NCBI RefSeq assembly: GCF_048565625.1 | Contig: NZ_JBLZUR010000002.1 | Coordinates: 1,240,001 to 1,304,000, forward strand | Source of the DNA: JBLZUR01 sp048565625 | Lineage (GTDB): Bacteria; Pseudomonadota; Alphaproteobacteria; Sphingomonadales; Sphingomonadaceae | Reading direction: 5' to 3' | DNA length: 64,000 nucleotides | Shown here: one piece after another, positions 33,359 through 41,926 of the stretch | Position numbering within the stretch: the first letter of the stretch is position 1 | Layout of the letters: each line of letters begins with the position of its first letter | Translations under genes and position numbers: made by a program | The notes under the pieces: model-generated | Databases searched by the model: none | Seen by the model: the letters and a program-made list of their open reading frames with translations, nothing else | Told to the model about the DNA's origin: nothing

Positions 33359-33814
33359 GTGCGCATCTATCTCGTCGTGATCGACGAAAGTCCCGAATCG
33401 CGGGTTGCCCTGCGCTTCGCCGCTCGCCGCGCCATCAAGACCGGCGGCGCGGTGGAGATCCTGGCGCTCGTCCCGCCACAGGAGTTCGTCGCCTGGGGCG
33501 GCGTCCAGGCGGCGATGGAGGAGGAGGCGAGGCTGCGTGCGGAGGCCTTGGTTGTCGCGGCGGCGGGCGCCCTCTTCGAGGAAAGCGGGGTCGAGCCGAA
33601 GATCACCGTCTGCGGCGGCGAGCCGGTGGCGGTTGTGAGGGAGCTGCTCTCCAATCGTCCCGAGACGGCGGCACTGGTGCTCGGCGCGTCGGAAACCGGC
33701 GGGCCGGGCCCCCTTGTCAGCTACTTCGCGGGCTCGGCGGCGGGCACGATGTCTTGCCCGGTGATGATCGTGCCGGGCGGTCTCAGCGACGAAGCGCTGG
33801 ATCGCCTCAGCTGA
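33359..33814 (+). CDS. Universal stress protein family
   Basis: 151 residues from GTG 33359; AGGAGGG lies nine bases upstream. RIYLVVIDESPESRVALRFAARRA opens the Usp fold, but the ATP-binding G-2x-G-9x-G(S/T) signature is altered to GASETGGPGPLVSYFAGSAAGT, with GS present. The ATP-binding status is therefore open. It is divergent from pdhC. Confidence 0.88.
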   Translation: MRIYLVVIDESPESRVALRFAARRAIKTGGAVEILALVPPQEFVAWGGVQAAMEEEARLRAEALVVAAAGALFEESGVEPKITVCGGEPVAVVRELLSNRPETAALVLGASETGGPGPLVSYFAGSAAGTMSCPVMIVPGGLSDEALDRLS

Positions 33815-33873
33815 CGTGATGCTGACGACCGACTTCGCATGGTGTAGAATGATCGCCGTAAGAGGAGCCGATT

Positions 33874-34116
33874 ATGATTGGTATGGGTCAGGGTGAGGCG
33901 GGAGACGCCTGCCCCTTCACCTTCAATTTCGATCCCGCCACCTTCAAGGTCGGCGACATGGTCAGCTATCGCGTGACCGGCAGCCTCGCTGGTATGCCGT
34001 TCATGGGCACGCTGGCCGAGGTCCACGACGACCATGTCGTGATCGAGGCGGGCGACGAGCGCTATCGGGGCACGCGCGAGAGCAGACCGGTCGTTCAGGA
34101 GAGCGAAATCGGCTGA
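33874..34116 (+). CDS. Conserved small protein of unknown function
   Basis: 80 residues. The central part (FKVGDMVSYRVTGSLAGMPF, then GTLAEVHDDHVVIEA) reads as a small beta-barrel, SH3- or KOW-like. No family is recognised with confidence. GGAGCC lies upstream of the ATG. It is 59 bases downstream of the universal stress gene. Confidence 0.7.
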   Translation: MIGMGQGEAGDACPFTFNFDPATFKVGDMVSYRVTGSLAGMPFMGTLAEVHDDHVVIEAGDERYRGTRESRPVVQESEIG

Positions 34117-34142
34117 TATAGGCCTGGCGGAGTTCCCGCTGG

Positions 34143-34625
34143 TCAGCCAAGGCGCGAGGCGAGCAACTCCATCAGCGCCTCGCACCCTGCCGCATCATCC
34201 GGTGTAAACCGGGCGGGCACGGGGCTGTCGAGGTCGAGCACGCCGATCAGCCGCTCGCCATCGAGGATCGGCACGACCAGCTCGGACCGCGAGGCGGCGT
34301 CGCAGGCGATGTGGCCGGGAAAGGCATGGACGTCCTCGACGAGCTGGGTTTCGCGGGTAGCGGCGGCGGTGCCGCACACGCCCTTGCCGAGGGGTATGCG
34401 GATGCAGGCCGCCTTGCCCTGGAACGGGCCGAGGACGAGTTCGCCGCCCGCCATCCGGTAGAAGCCGGCCCAGTTGAGATCGGGCAGGTATTCCCAGAGC
34501 AGTGCGGCGGCGTTTGCCATGTTGGCGATCGCGTCCGCCTCGTCCGCGGTCAGCGCGTCGAGGGCTGAGCGGAGGTCGGCGTAGAGCGCGGCCTTGTCGG
34601 TGGCGGTGATGTCGAACTGGTACAT
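34143..34625 (-). CDS. msrC: Free methionine-(R)-sulfoxide reductase (GAF domain)
   Basis: 160 residues, a single GAF domain. The three functional cysteines lie in KAACIRIP, GKGVCGTAA and HIACDAASRSE, and the substrate-site Asp/Glu in LDLDSPVPARF. The enzyme reduces free Met-R-sulfoxide with thioredoxin. WAGFYRM and LGPFQGK are also characteristic. Confidence 0.94.
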   Translation of the reverse strand: MYQFDITATDKAALYADLRSALDALTADEADAIANMANAAALLWEYLPDLNWAGFYRMAGGELVLGPFQGKAACIRIPLGKGVCGTAAATRETQLVEDVHAFPGHIACDAASRSELVVPILDGERLIGVLDLDSPVPARFTPDDAAGCEALMELLASRLG

Positions 34626-34641
34626 GGGGTCTCGCTTGTGG

Positions 34642-34730
34642 CCCGTGCTTCGACTTCGCTCAGCACGAACGGGGGATGGTTGAGGTTAGATATAGAATGA
34701 CGTTCGTGCTGAGCGAAGTCGAAGCACGGG
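34642..34730. repeat. Palindromic extragenic repeat, family A
   Basis: CCCGTGCTTCGACTTCGCTC at the left is mirrored exactly by GAGCGAAGTCGAAGCACGGG at the right, with AGCACGAACG/CGTTCGTGCT continuing inward. It lies between arfB and msrC, both on the minus strand. Confidence 0.92.
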
Positions 34731-34731
34731 T

Positions 34732-35145
34732 TCAATCCAACGCCACCCGTCCGCGACCCTTCTTCACAGCCCCCCGCGCCGCCTTGGCATCCACCCGCTT
34801 CAACTTGGCGGCCCGGCTGGGCTTGGTCGCGATGCGCCGCTCAGGCCGGACGAAAGCCGCCGCCAGCAGTTCCGACAGCCGGGCGCGCGCATCCTCGCGG
34901 TTCGCCTCGCGCGTGCGGAAGCGGCGGGCGGTGATCAGGATCTCGCCGGCCGATGTCATCTTCGATCCGGCGAGCACCCGGAGCCGCGTATAGACTGGCG
35001 GCGGCAGGCGCAGCGCGAACACGTCAAGGCGCAGCTGGCAGGCGGTCGCCACCTTGTTGACGTTCTGCCCGCCGGGTCCGGTCGCGGCGAGGAACTTCTC
35101 CTCGATCGCATCCTCGGGGATGGGGAAGCGGTCAGGCGACGGCAT
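34732..35145 (-). CDS. arfB: Alternative ribosome-rescue factor / peptidyl-tRNA hydrolase ArfB
   Basis: 137 residues from ATG 35145. The catalytic GGQ lies in ATGPGGQNVNKVAT at residues 24-26 and the basic C-terminal tail (RAAKLKRVDAKAARGAVKKGR) is the ribosome-entry extension of ArfB. It releases nascent peptides from stalled ribosomes without needing a stop codon. The start overlaps the rlu stop by 14 bases. The last codon adjoins a family A repeat. Confidence 0.94.
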   Translation of the reverse strand: MPSPDRFPIPEDAIEEKFLAATGPGGQNVNKVATACQLRLDVFALRLPPPVYTRLRVLAGSKMTSAGEILITARRFRTREANREDARARLSELLAAAFVRPERRIATKPSRAAKLKRVDAKAARGAVKKGRGRVALD

Positions 35146-35788
35146 CGGTAAAGCCTGCCGCCAGGAAGCTTTGCGGTAGCGGGGCGGTTGCGGCGACCGG
35201 CGGCTTCGGCCCACGCGGCAGGGTGAGCGCGCGGGCATGGAGCAGCATCGGCCCGCCCTTGCGTCCATAGACGGGGTCGCCCGCGATCGGCACGCCGATA
35301 CCGCTCGCCGCATGGACGCGGAGCTGGTGGGTGCGGCCGGTCTCCGGGCGAAAGGCGACGAGGGCGCGGCCGTTGCTGGTCGCGATCACCTCCCAACGCG
35401 TCACTGCGCTCTTGCCCTTCGCGTCCGGCACCATCCGCCAGCCCGCCTCCCGCGTGGAGGTCTTGGCGAGCGGCATGTCGATTACGCCCGCGCTTTCGCC
35501 CGGTACGCCGTCCAGCACCGCCCAATAAAGCTTCTCGACCTCGCCAGCCTCGAACGCCTGCCCAAATCTCTTATGCGCCTTGGGGTTGCGCGCGAGGAGC
35601 AGGCAGCCGGATGTGTCGCGATCAAGACGATGCACCGGAAGGGGGACGCGCTGGAAGCCCATTCGCAGCGAATCCAGATGGTTATGGACGGACAGCGCCC
35701 CGTCGCGACTCGGATCGACGGGGAGACCGGCGGGCTTGTCGACGATAATTGCTTCGCCGTCGATGAACAGGATGTGCTCGTTAAGCAT
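35132..35788 (-). CDS. RluA-family pseudouridine synthase
   Basis: 218 residues from ATG 35788; ten more residues are possible upstream. The catalytic Asp is in HRLDRDTSGCLLLA (about residue 57), and RPETGRTHQLRVHAA is the second conserved block. There is no N-terminal S4 domain, as in RluA/TruC-like enzymes. It isomerises uridines in rRNA or tRNA; the target site cannot be read from sequence. It is divergent from ctrA. Confidence 0.93.
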   Translation of the reverse strand: MLNEHILFIDGEAIIVDKPAGLPVDPSRDGALSVHNHLDSLRMGFQRVPLPVHRLDRDTSGCLLLARNPKAHKRFGQAFEAGEVEKLYWAVLDGVPGESAGVIDMPLAKTSTREAGWRMVPDAKGKSAVTRWEVIATSNGRALVAFRPETGRTHQLRVHAASGIGVPIAGDPVYGRKGGPMLLHARALTLPRGPKPPVAATAPLPQSFLAAGFTDAVA

Positions 35789-35840
35789 TATAGCCGCATA
35801 GACGAACGCACAGGCCAACGCATCACGCTGGTAATCTGAC

Positions 35841-35855
35841 TTAAGTGGGTGTTAA
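35841..35855. promoter_or_regulatory. CtrA box upstream of ctrA
   Basis: TTAAGTGGGTGTTAA, an exact TTAA-N7-TTAA match to the CtrA recognition sequence, 92 bases before the ctrA start. A further half-site TTAAC lies at 35878-35882. This fits the autoregulation of ctrA known from Caulobacter. Confidence 0.75.
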
Positions 35856-35946
35856 CCTTTTGCGTTCACAAAGGCGCTTAACAGGTGTCCGGGACCGGCG
35901 AGGGGACCGTCTGGACGATCCACAGAGCGGATGAAGGAATTGTGAC

Positions 35947-36648
35947 ATGCGCGTACTGCTGATCGAAGACGAACCCACTGTCGCCAAGAGCATCGAGCTG
36001 ATGCTCGCCACCGAGGGGCTGAACACGTACACGACCGATCTGGGCGAAGAGGGCTTGGACCTCGGCAAGCTCTACGATTACGACATCATCCTTCTCGACC
36101 TCAACCTGCCGGACATGCACGGCTATGACGTCCTGAAGAAGCTGCGCGTCGCCAAGGTGCAGACGCCCGTCCTGATCCTGTCCGGCAATAACGAGATGGA
36201 CTCCAAGGTCCGCTCCTTCGGCTTCGGCGCGGACGACTACGTCACCAAGCCCTTCCACCGCGAGGAGCTGGTCGCCCGCATCCACGCCGTCGTCCGCCGC
36301 TCGAAGGGTCATAGCCAGTCGGTCATCCGCACCGGCAAGCTGGCGGTCAACCTCGACGCAAAGACGGTGGAAGTGGACGGCAACCGCGTCCACCTGACCG
36401 GCAAGGAATACGCGATGCTGGAGCTGCTGTCGCTCCGCAAGGGCACGACGCTCACCAAGGAAATGTTCCTGAACCACCTCTATGGCGGCATGGACGAGCC
36501 CGAGTTGAAGATCATCGACGTGTTCATCTGCAAGCTGCGCAAGAAGCTGTCGCTGGCCTGCGGTGGCGAGAACTACATCGAGACCGTCTGGGGTCGCGGC
36601 TACGTGCTGCGCGAGACCGAAGAGGGCGAGGTCGCCCAGGTAGCCTAA
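35947..36648 (+). CDS. ctrA: Cell-cycle response regulator CtrA
   Basis: 233 residues. The receiver has phospho-acceptor Asp51 (IILLDLNLPDMHGYDVL), the same position as in Caulobacter CtrA, plus VTKPFHREELVARI. The DNA-binding domain has LTGKEYAMLELLSLRKGTTL and VWGRGYVLRE, closely matching CtrA rather than general OmpR proteins. CtrA controls cell-cycle, motility, polar and surface genes in alphaproteobacteria through TTAA-N7-TTAA sites, one of which is in its own promoter and another at 41091-41105. Confidence 0.96.
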   Translation: MRVLLIEDEPTVAKSIELMLATEGLNTYTTDLGEEGLDLGKLYDYDIILLDLNLPDMHGYDVLKKLRVAKVQTPVLILSGNNEMDSKVRSFGFGADDYVTKPFHREELVARIHAVVRRSKGHSQSVIRTGKLAVNLDAKTVEVDGNRVHLTGKEYAMLELLSLRKGTTLTKEMFLNHLYGGMDEPELKIIDVFICKLRKKLSLACGGENYIETVWGRGYVLRETEEGEVAQVA

Positions 36649-36672
36649 ACCGGCTCTACCGGGGGTAAACGG

Positions 36673-36713
36673 CCGCCGCGGTCCCATGCAGGGGCTGCGG
36701 CGGTTTGCGTTTC
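36673..36713 (+). terminator. Probable terminator after ctrA
   Basis: CCGCCGC (36673-36679) pairs with GCGGCGG (36697-36703), with an imperfect inner stem, followed by TTTGCGTTT. It lies about 25 bases after the ctrA stop. Confidence 0.6.
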
Positions 36714-36822
36714 GGATCAGCGTAAGGACCCGCTTCGGTTCCCGTCCGTTACCCGTCGTTCAGCACATCTCTTGTGCTGTGCAGCAAAGCGTTGCAGTCT
36801 CATGGCAACCGAGCGGAGGAAT

Positions 36823-38307
36823 ATGGCGGCGAGCGGGGCTTTCGACGAAATCTGGGGGAAGAGCGCCGGTGGAGAGCCGCGCGCCGGTTTTGCTCCGCTG
36901 ACCGAGTGGATGGTGACGACGCCCCAGTCCGAACTCAACCGCCGGCAACAGGCTGCGGAGGCTGCGTTCCGACAGCTCGGTATAACCTTCGCCGTCTATG
37001 GCGAGCAGGAATCCGCCGAGCGGATCATCCCCTTCGACATCATCCCGCGCATCTTCACAGCGCGCGAGTGGACCGCTTTGTCCGAGGGGCTGGTGCAGCG
37101 CGTCGAGGCGCTCAACGCCTTCATGCGTGACGTCTACGGCCCGCGCCGCTGCATCGCCGACGGCATCGTGCCGGAGGAGCTGATCCTTCGAAATCCGCAG
37201 TTCCTGACGCAAGTGGCGGGCGCGAAACCGCCGCATGGCATCTTCGCCCATATCTGCGGCATCGACCTGGTCCGCACCGGCCCGGACGAGTTCTTCGTGC
37301 TGGAGGACAATGCCCGCACTCCCTCCGGCGTCTCCTACATGCTGGAAAACCGGGAGGCGATGCTGCGCCTTTGTCCCGAGCTGTTCGAGATCTTCGAGGT
37401 GGCGGCGGTCGACAGCTACCCCGATCGCCTGCTGGAGACGATGCAGTCGGTCAGCCCGCGCGCCAAGGGCAAGGACGCCGTCTGCGTTCTCCTCACCCCC
37501 GGCCATTTCAACTCCGCCTTTTACGAACACAGCTTCCTCGCCGATGCGATGGGGATCGATCTGGTCGAGGCGGCGGACCTGGAGGTCATCGACGACGTCG
37601 TCTGGATGCGGACCATCGAGGGTCCGGTGCGGGTGGACGTGATCTACCGGCGGATCGACGACGAGTTCATCGATCCGCTCGTTTTCCGGCCCGATTCGAT
37701 GCTGGGCGTGCCCGGACTGATCGCCGCCTATCTGGCGGGGAACGTCGCGCTGGTGAACGCGCCCGGCACCGGCATCGCCGACGACAAGGCGATCTACAGC
37801 TACATGCCTGAGATCGTGCGTTATTATTCCGGCGGCGAGCCGAAGCTGCCGAATGTCGAGACCTATCGCTGCCGGGAGCCGCAGGCGCTGCAGTATACGC
37901 TCGACAATCTCGAGAGGCTGGTGGTGAAGCTGGTCGATGGTTCCGGCGGCTACGGCATGCTCGTCGGCCCGACCGCCAGCAGGGGGCAGATTGAGGAGTT
38001 CCGCGCCGCGCTCATCGCCGAGCCGCATCGCTACATCGCCCAGCCGACGCTCGCGCTGTCCACGGTGCCGACCCTGGTGGAAAGCGGCGTGGCACCGCGC
38101 CATGTCGACTTCCGCCCCTTCGTGCTGACCGGATCGGACAGGGTGCGGATCGTGCCCGGTGGCCTCACCCGCGTCGCGCTCAAGGAAGGGTCGCTGGTGG
38201 TCAATTCGAGCCAGGGCGGCGGCACCAAGGACAGTCTGATCCTGATGGACACGCCCGATCAGGCGCAGTTCCCCGGCTTCCAGGTCCAGCGCGGATTGGG
38301 TCGCTAA
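36823..38307 (+). CDS. Circularly permuted ATP-grasp protein (Anbu locus)
   Basis: 494 residues from ATG 36823, chosen because CGGAGGAAT precedes it; ATG 36802 and a start at 36772 are in frame. Family blocks include FGIxFAVYGE-like GITFAVYGEQE, DVYGPRRCIADGIVPEELILRNP, CGIDLVRTGPDEFFVLEDN and VKLVDGSGGYGMLVGPTAS. These proteins (COG2308) resemble glutathionylspermidine/peptide ligases and are encoded with alpha-E, transglutaminase and Anbu proteasome genes. They may ligate or modify a peptide, but no product is known. Confidence 0.92.
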   Translation: MAASGAFDEIWGKSAGGEPRAGFAPLTEWMVTTPQSELNRRQQAAEAAFRQLGITFAVYGEQESAERIIPFDIIPRIFTAREWTALSEGLVQRVEALNAFMRDVYGPRRCIADGIVPEELILRNPQFLTQVAGAKPPHGIFAHICGIDLVRTGPDEFFVLEDNARTPSGVSYMLENREAMLRLCPELFEIFEVAAVDSYPDRLLETMQSVSPRAKGKDAVCVLLTPGHFNSAFYEHSFLADAMGIDLVEAADLEVIDDVVWMRTIEGPVRVDVIYRRIDDEFIDPLVFRPDSMLGVPGLIAAYLAGNVALVNAPGTGIADDKAIYSYMPEIVRYYSGGEPKLPNVETYRCREPQALQYTLDNLERLVVKLVDGSGGYGMLVGPTASRGQIEEFRAALIAEPHRYIAQPTLALSTVPTLVESGVAPRHVDFRPFVLTGSDRVRIVPGGLTRVALKEGSLVVNSSQGGGTKDSLILMDTPDQAQFPGFQVQRGLGR

Positions 38308-38308
38308 G

Positions 38309-39244
38309 ATGCTGTCACGTACCGCATCCTCGCTCTACTGGATGGGCCGCTACATGGAGCGGGCCGAGTTCACCGCGCAGCTGGTGGAGGCGACGCTTCG
38401 TCTCGACGCACTCTCGCCGCGACCGGCTGGCGCCGAGGCCTGGGCCAGCGCGCTGCATGTCGCCTCTTCGGACCTCGGCTTCCAGGCGACCGGCGACCCG
38501 CTCAGTCCGCTCAGCGTCAACCGCTACCTGACGCTCGCGCGCGAGAACCCGAGCTCGATCCGCAGCTGTATCGAGGCGGCGCGCACCAATGCGCGGGCCG
38601 TCCGCACTGCGCTCACCCGAGAGGCGTGGCTGGCGATCAACCGCGCGTGGATGGGGTTGCGCGATCGCTCCAGTCCAGGCGGCGCGCAGGCGACGCTCGC
38701 GCTGGTGGAGGACGTGAAGGCCGAGGCGCGGGGCTTCGAAGGGGCGCTGCACCGGATGCTCCGCAACGAGGCGAACTATTTCATCTCGCTGGGGCAGGCG
38801 ATCGAACGGTCGGACAACACCGCCCGCCTGCTCGACGTCAAGTACCACCTCCTCCTGCCGGAGGGCGAACAGGTCGGCGGCACCGTCGATCGTGACCAGT
38901 GGACGGCGATCCTGCAGACCGTCTCCGCCGTCACCGCCTACCGCTGGCTCTATCGCGAAGGACTTCAGCCCTGGCTGGTGGCCGAGCTGCTGATCCTGCG
39001 GCCGGAGATGCCGCGCTCGCTAGTCGCTTCGGCCGAGCATATCGTCAGCCTCCTCAACCGCCTTAGCCAGCGCCTCGGCAGGCAGGGCGAGGCCGATCGG
39101 CTGGCGAAGGCGCGGCATACCCGGCTTCGTCAGGCGACCACCGACGGCGTTTTTCAGTCCGGATTGCACGAGTTCCTGCAGGCGCATGTCGCCCGCAACG
39201 CGGAGCTGGACGCGGCGATTGTCCAGCAGTTCAGGTTCTCGTGA
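38309..39244 (+). CDS. Alpha-E domain protein (Anbu locus)
   Basis: 311 residues, almost wholly helical. The opening MLSRTASSLYWMGRYMERAE and the NYFISLGQAIERSDNTARLLDVKYHLL segment define the alpha-E family (COG2307). It starts one base after the ATP-grasp stop, and the two families are often fused or adjacent. The molecular function is unknown. Confidence 0.93.
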   Translation: MLSRTASSLYWMGRYMERAEFTAQLVEATLRLDALSPRPAGAEAWASALHVASSDLGFQATGDPLSPLSVNRYLTLARENPSSIRSCIEAARTNARAVRTALTREAWLAINRAWMGLRDRSSPGGAQATLALVEDVKAEARGFEGALHRMLRNEANYFISLGQAIERSDNTARLLDVKYHLLLPEGEQVGGTVDRDQWTAILQTVSAVTAYRWLYREGLQPWLVAELLILRPEMPRSLVASAEHIVSLLNRLSQRLGRQGEADRLAKARHTRLRQATTDGVFQSGLHEFLQAHVARNAELDAAIVQQFRFS

Positions 39245-39260
39245 TGGAGACCCGCAACAA

Positions 39261-39392
39261 TCCTCCCCCGCCAGGGGGAGGTGGCGCCGAAGGCGACGGA
39301 GGGGGAGGGCTGCGGCATCCTTTCATCTTCGGGTTCACCGCCGTCCTCCCCCTCCGTCAGGCGGCGCCTGCCACCTCCCCCTTGCGGGGGAA
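39261..39392. repeat. GC-rich inverted repeat, family C
   Basis: CCTCCCCC/GGGGGAGG hairpins with GGCGCC spacers (TCCTCCCCCGCCAGGGGGAGG, then CCACCTCCCCCTTGCGGGGG) fill the 172-base gap between the alpha-E and transglutaminase genes. It could attenuate readthrough in the Anbu operon. Confidence 0.7.
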
Positions 39393-39416
39393 GATGCTGT
39401 CTTCCGGATCTGCCTG

Positions 39417-40247
39417 ATGCGCCTGTTCGTCAACCACCGCACCGAATACCGCTTCACCGAGGCGCAGCGCCGGATCGTGCAGCTCCTGCGCGTGACACCC
39501 GCCAATTTCGACGGGCAGAACATCATCGACTGGCAGATCGACGTCGATTGCGACGCCCGGATCAGGGCGGGCCGGGACGGCTACGGTAACGAGACCGCGA
39601 TGCTCTACATCGACGGACCGGTCGATCGCCTGACGGTCACCGTCTCGGGCGAGGCGCTGACCGAGGACAAGGCGGGCCTTGTCGCCGGCGCGCCCGAACC
39701 GCTGCCGGCGATGGTGTTCCTGCGCACGACTCCGCTCACCCGCGCGAGCGGCGCGATCGGCGCGCTGGCGCGGGAGGCAAGCGGGGCGGAGAAGGGGATC
39801 CTGGCCAGGGCGCATCGCCTTAACCAGCTGATCTTCGAGCGGCTGTCCTTCGACAACACCCGCATGGATGTCGAGCGATCGGCCGAGGACGCCTTTGCGC
39901 TCGGCCACGGCGTCTGCCAGGATTTCGCGCATATCTTCGTCGCGGCCGCCCGCGCCATGAATGTGCCCGCGCGCTACGTCTCTGGCCATCTCTACCGGCA
40001 CGACGGCGCGCAGTTCCAGGAGGCGAGCCATGCTTGGGCGGAGGCCTATGTCGAGGACCTCGGCTGGATCGGTTTCGACGCAGCTAACGGCATCTGCCCG
40101 GACGATTCTTACATTCGCGTGGCAATCGGGCTTGATTATCGCGAGGCGGCACCGCTTTCTGGCGCGCGGATTGGCGGCGGAGTCGAGACGTTGGACGTCG
40201 GGGTCAACGTGGCTCAGACGCAGACGGCGCTCCAGTCCCAGAGTTAA
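39417..40247 (+). CDS. Transglutaminase-like cysteine protease (Anbu locus)
   Basis: 276 residues from ATG 39417. An N-terminal beta domain (HRTEYRFTEAQRRIVQLLR) precedes the papain-like core with catalytic triad Cys167 (GHGVCQDFAH), His205 (SHAWAEAY) and Asp221 (GFDAANG). Members (COG1305) are cysteine peptidases or amidases. Together with the ATP-grasp and alpha-E proteins it may build or break a peptide substrate handled by Anbu. Confidence 0.93.
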   Translation: MRLFVNHRTEYRFTEAQRRIVQLLRVTPANFDGQNIIDWQIDVDCDARIRAGRDGYGNETAMLYIDGPVDRLTVTVSGEALTEDKAGLVAGAPEPLPAMVFLRTTPLTRASGAIGALAREASGAEKGILARAHRLNQLIFERLSFDNTRMDVERSAEDAFALGHGVCQDFAHIFVAAARAMNVPARYVSGHLYRHDGAQFQEASHAWAEAYVEDLGWIGFDAANGICPDDSYIRVAIGLDYREAAPLSGARIGGGVETLDVGVNVAQTQTALQSQS

Positions 40248-40279
40248 GATTTCAAAGCCGGGGGGCTAGAGCGTACACG

Positions 40280-41030
40280 ATGACCTATTGCGTCGGCATG
40301 CTGGTGAAGGACGGCCTCGTCATGATGGCCGACACGCGCACCAATGCGGGCATCGACAACATCTCGATCTATCGGAAGCTGCATGTCCTGGCCGAGGGGT
40401 CGGATCGCCTGATCGTGGCGCTGACCGCCGGCAATCTGTCGGTCACCCAGCTTGTCCTGTTCGATGCTGGCCGAAGGGATGCCGCCGCTGGCCGACGGCG
40501 ACGCCCCCCGCCGCCTCGCAGACATGCCGTCCATGTTTCGCGCGGCGCAGCTGGTGGGCGAGGCGATGGCCCATGCGCGCGAGGATGTGCGCGAGGCGCT
40601 GGAGGCGGAGAAGGTGTCCGCCGGCATTTCTATGCTGGTCGGCGGGCGGATCGGTGACGGGCCGCTCAAGCTCTACATGCTCTACGCCGAGGGCAATTTC
40701 ATCGAGTGCCAGCAGGACCAGCCCTTCCTGCAGATCGGCGAGACGAAGTACGGCAAGCCGATCCTCGACCGTGTGCTCACCTGGGAGACGCCGATCGACG
40801 AGGCGGTGAAGGTCGGGCTGATCTCCTTCGATTCGACCATCCGGTCCAACCTCGCGGTGGGGCGTCCGATCGACCTGATCGTCATCCCCTCCGATCGGAC
40901 GGACACGGTGGTGAAGCGGCGCATCGCCACCGACGATCCCTATTTCAACGACCTGTCTGCCCGCTGGTCGATGCTGCTGAACGAGAGCCGTGCGACCATT
41001 CCGGCGCCGCCGTTCATGATGGGGCTGTAG
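40280..41030 (+). pseudogene. Anbu proteasome-type protease, frameshifted
   Basis: Two overlapping frames give one protein. Frame one (40280 to about 40459) encodes MTYCVGMLVKDGLVMMADTR ... LSVTQLVL with the N-terminal nucleophile Thr (after Met removal), Asp17 and Lys32 of the Ntn-hydrolase fold. Frame two continues from about 40462 with MLAEGMPPL ... PSMFRAAQLVGEAMAHARED to 41030. Removing one T of the TT at 40460-40461 joins them as LVLSMLAEG and yields about 249 residues, the normal Anbu length. Untranslated otherwise, frame one ends at 40657 without the C-terminal half. It may be a real mutation or an assembly error; the flanking locus is intact. Confidence 0.85.
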
Positions 41031-41090
41031 TCTCGCGAGAAGACAGGCAAGTTGATCTGCTTTGTGCCGAATAAGGACCTCAAATCGCCC

Positions 41091-41105
41091 TTAACCACTG
41101 GTTAA
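41091..41105. promoter_or_regulatory. CtrA box upstream of PEP-CTERM gene
   Basis: TTAACCACTGGTTAA, a TTAA-N7-TTAA match with near-perfect dyad symmetry, 50 bases before the start at 41155, so it would overlap the core promoter. Confidence 0.65.
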
Positions 41106-41154
41106 TCGCGCCCGAACTGCTACGCCCCCGAGACTGAATGATCGGGGGGACTTC

Positions 41155-41700
41155 ATGAACAAGTATATGTTGGCGTTGCTTACCGCGACCACGCTGGTTG
41201 TTCCGGCGGCTGCTCAGGCGGCGGTGACCGTGACAACCTATGCCGTCTCCGGCACCTTCGCGTCCGGCCCGTACACGACGCTGAGTGGCACGTTCGCCAC
41301 GTCCTACGACGATGTGACCAGGGCCTTCACGCTGACAGCTGCCGACTTCAAGGTCGGCAACACCAGCTTCACCGGCGTGAACACCGCGTTCACGACGCAA
41401 AGCAACGGCGCACCGAACTTTTTCGGCAGTTCTCCCAAGGTCGCCACGCTGACCGCCAACACCGACGGCTTCTGGATCAATGTCTATGCGCAGAGCGGTG
41501 TTCTGAAGAAGACGGCGAACATGCAGTTCGGCTACAGCACCGTCGACATCGCGGTGCCGAAGTACACGACCAACTGGACGATTACCCCCGCTGCGCCAGC
41601 CGTGCCGGAACCGGCCAGCTGGGCGATGATGATCGCCGGCTTCGGCCTGACCGGCACCGCGATGCGCCGCCCCGCGCGGGTTTTCGCGCTGATCGCTTAA
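41155..41700 (+). CDS. PEP-CTERM sorting domain protein
   Basis: 181 residues with GGGGGA upstream of the ATG. A signal peptide (about 1-22, ending AQA) precedes a Thr/Ser/Ala-rich, low-Cys body of beta character. The C-terminus VPEPASWAMMIAGFGLTG plus RRPAR is the classical PEP-CTERM signal for exosortase-dependent surface delivery, in the PEPxxWAMMI form common in sphingomonads. The CtrA-type box suggests cell-cycle control. Function unknown; matrix or adhesion is a guess. Confidence 0.92.
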   Translation: MNKYMLALLTATTLVVPAAAQAAVTVTTYAVSGTFASGPYTTLSGTFATSYDDVTRAFTLTAADFKVGNTSFTGVNTAFTTQSNGAPNFFGSSPKVATLTANTDGFWINVYAQSGVLKKTANMQFGYSTVDIAVPKYTTNWTITPAAPAVPEPASWAMMIAGFGLTGTAMRRPARVFALIA

Positions 41701-41715
41701 GACCGCCTCTCACGT

Positions 41716-41787
41716 CCGTTCGGGCTGAGCTTGTCGAAGCTCCAGTGCACCCGTGGTGTCGGCACTTCGACAAGCTCAGTGCGAACG
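41716..41787. repeat. Palindromic extragenic repeat, family A
   Basis: CCGTTCGGGCTGAGCTTGTC and GACAAGCTCAGTGCGAACG form the arms. It is the first of two tandem copies between the PEP-CTERM gene and the convergent glycosyltransferase gene. Confidence 0.92.
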
Positions 41788-41856
41788 CCGTAGTGCCGGT
41801 TCTGAGAACTGATCGGTCGATCGAAAAGCGGCCTAACCGTATCGCGGTTCCAGTCC

Positions 41857-41917
41857 CCGTTCGCGCTGAGTTTGTCGAAGCGCCAGCGCAGCACTTCGAC
41901 ACGCTGAGCGCAAACGG
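41857..41917. repeat. Palindromic extragenic repeat, family A
   Basis: CCGTTCGCGCTGAGTTTGTC with ACGCTGAGCGCAAACGG, slightly degenerate. Second copy, adjacent to the stop of the glycosyltransferase at 41927. Confidence 0.9.
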
Positions 41918-41926
41918 CGGTCTGGC

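Noticed and set aside
39261..39392. Possible CRISPR or small-RNA array in the GC-rich repeats
   Set aside because: The arms are inverted hairpins, not direct repeats with unique spacers, and similar elements recur at 31341 and 54213.
40280..40657. A separate 125-residue gene in the first Anbu frame
   Set aside because: Homology stops at about residue 60 and the rest is Arg/Pro-rich out-of-frame sequence; it is the 5' part of the frameshifted gene.
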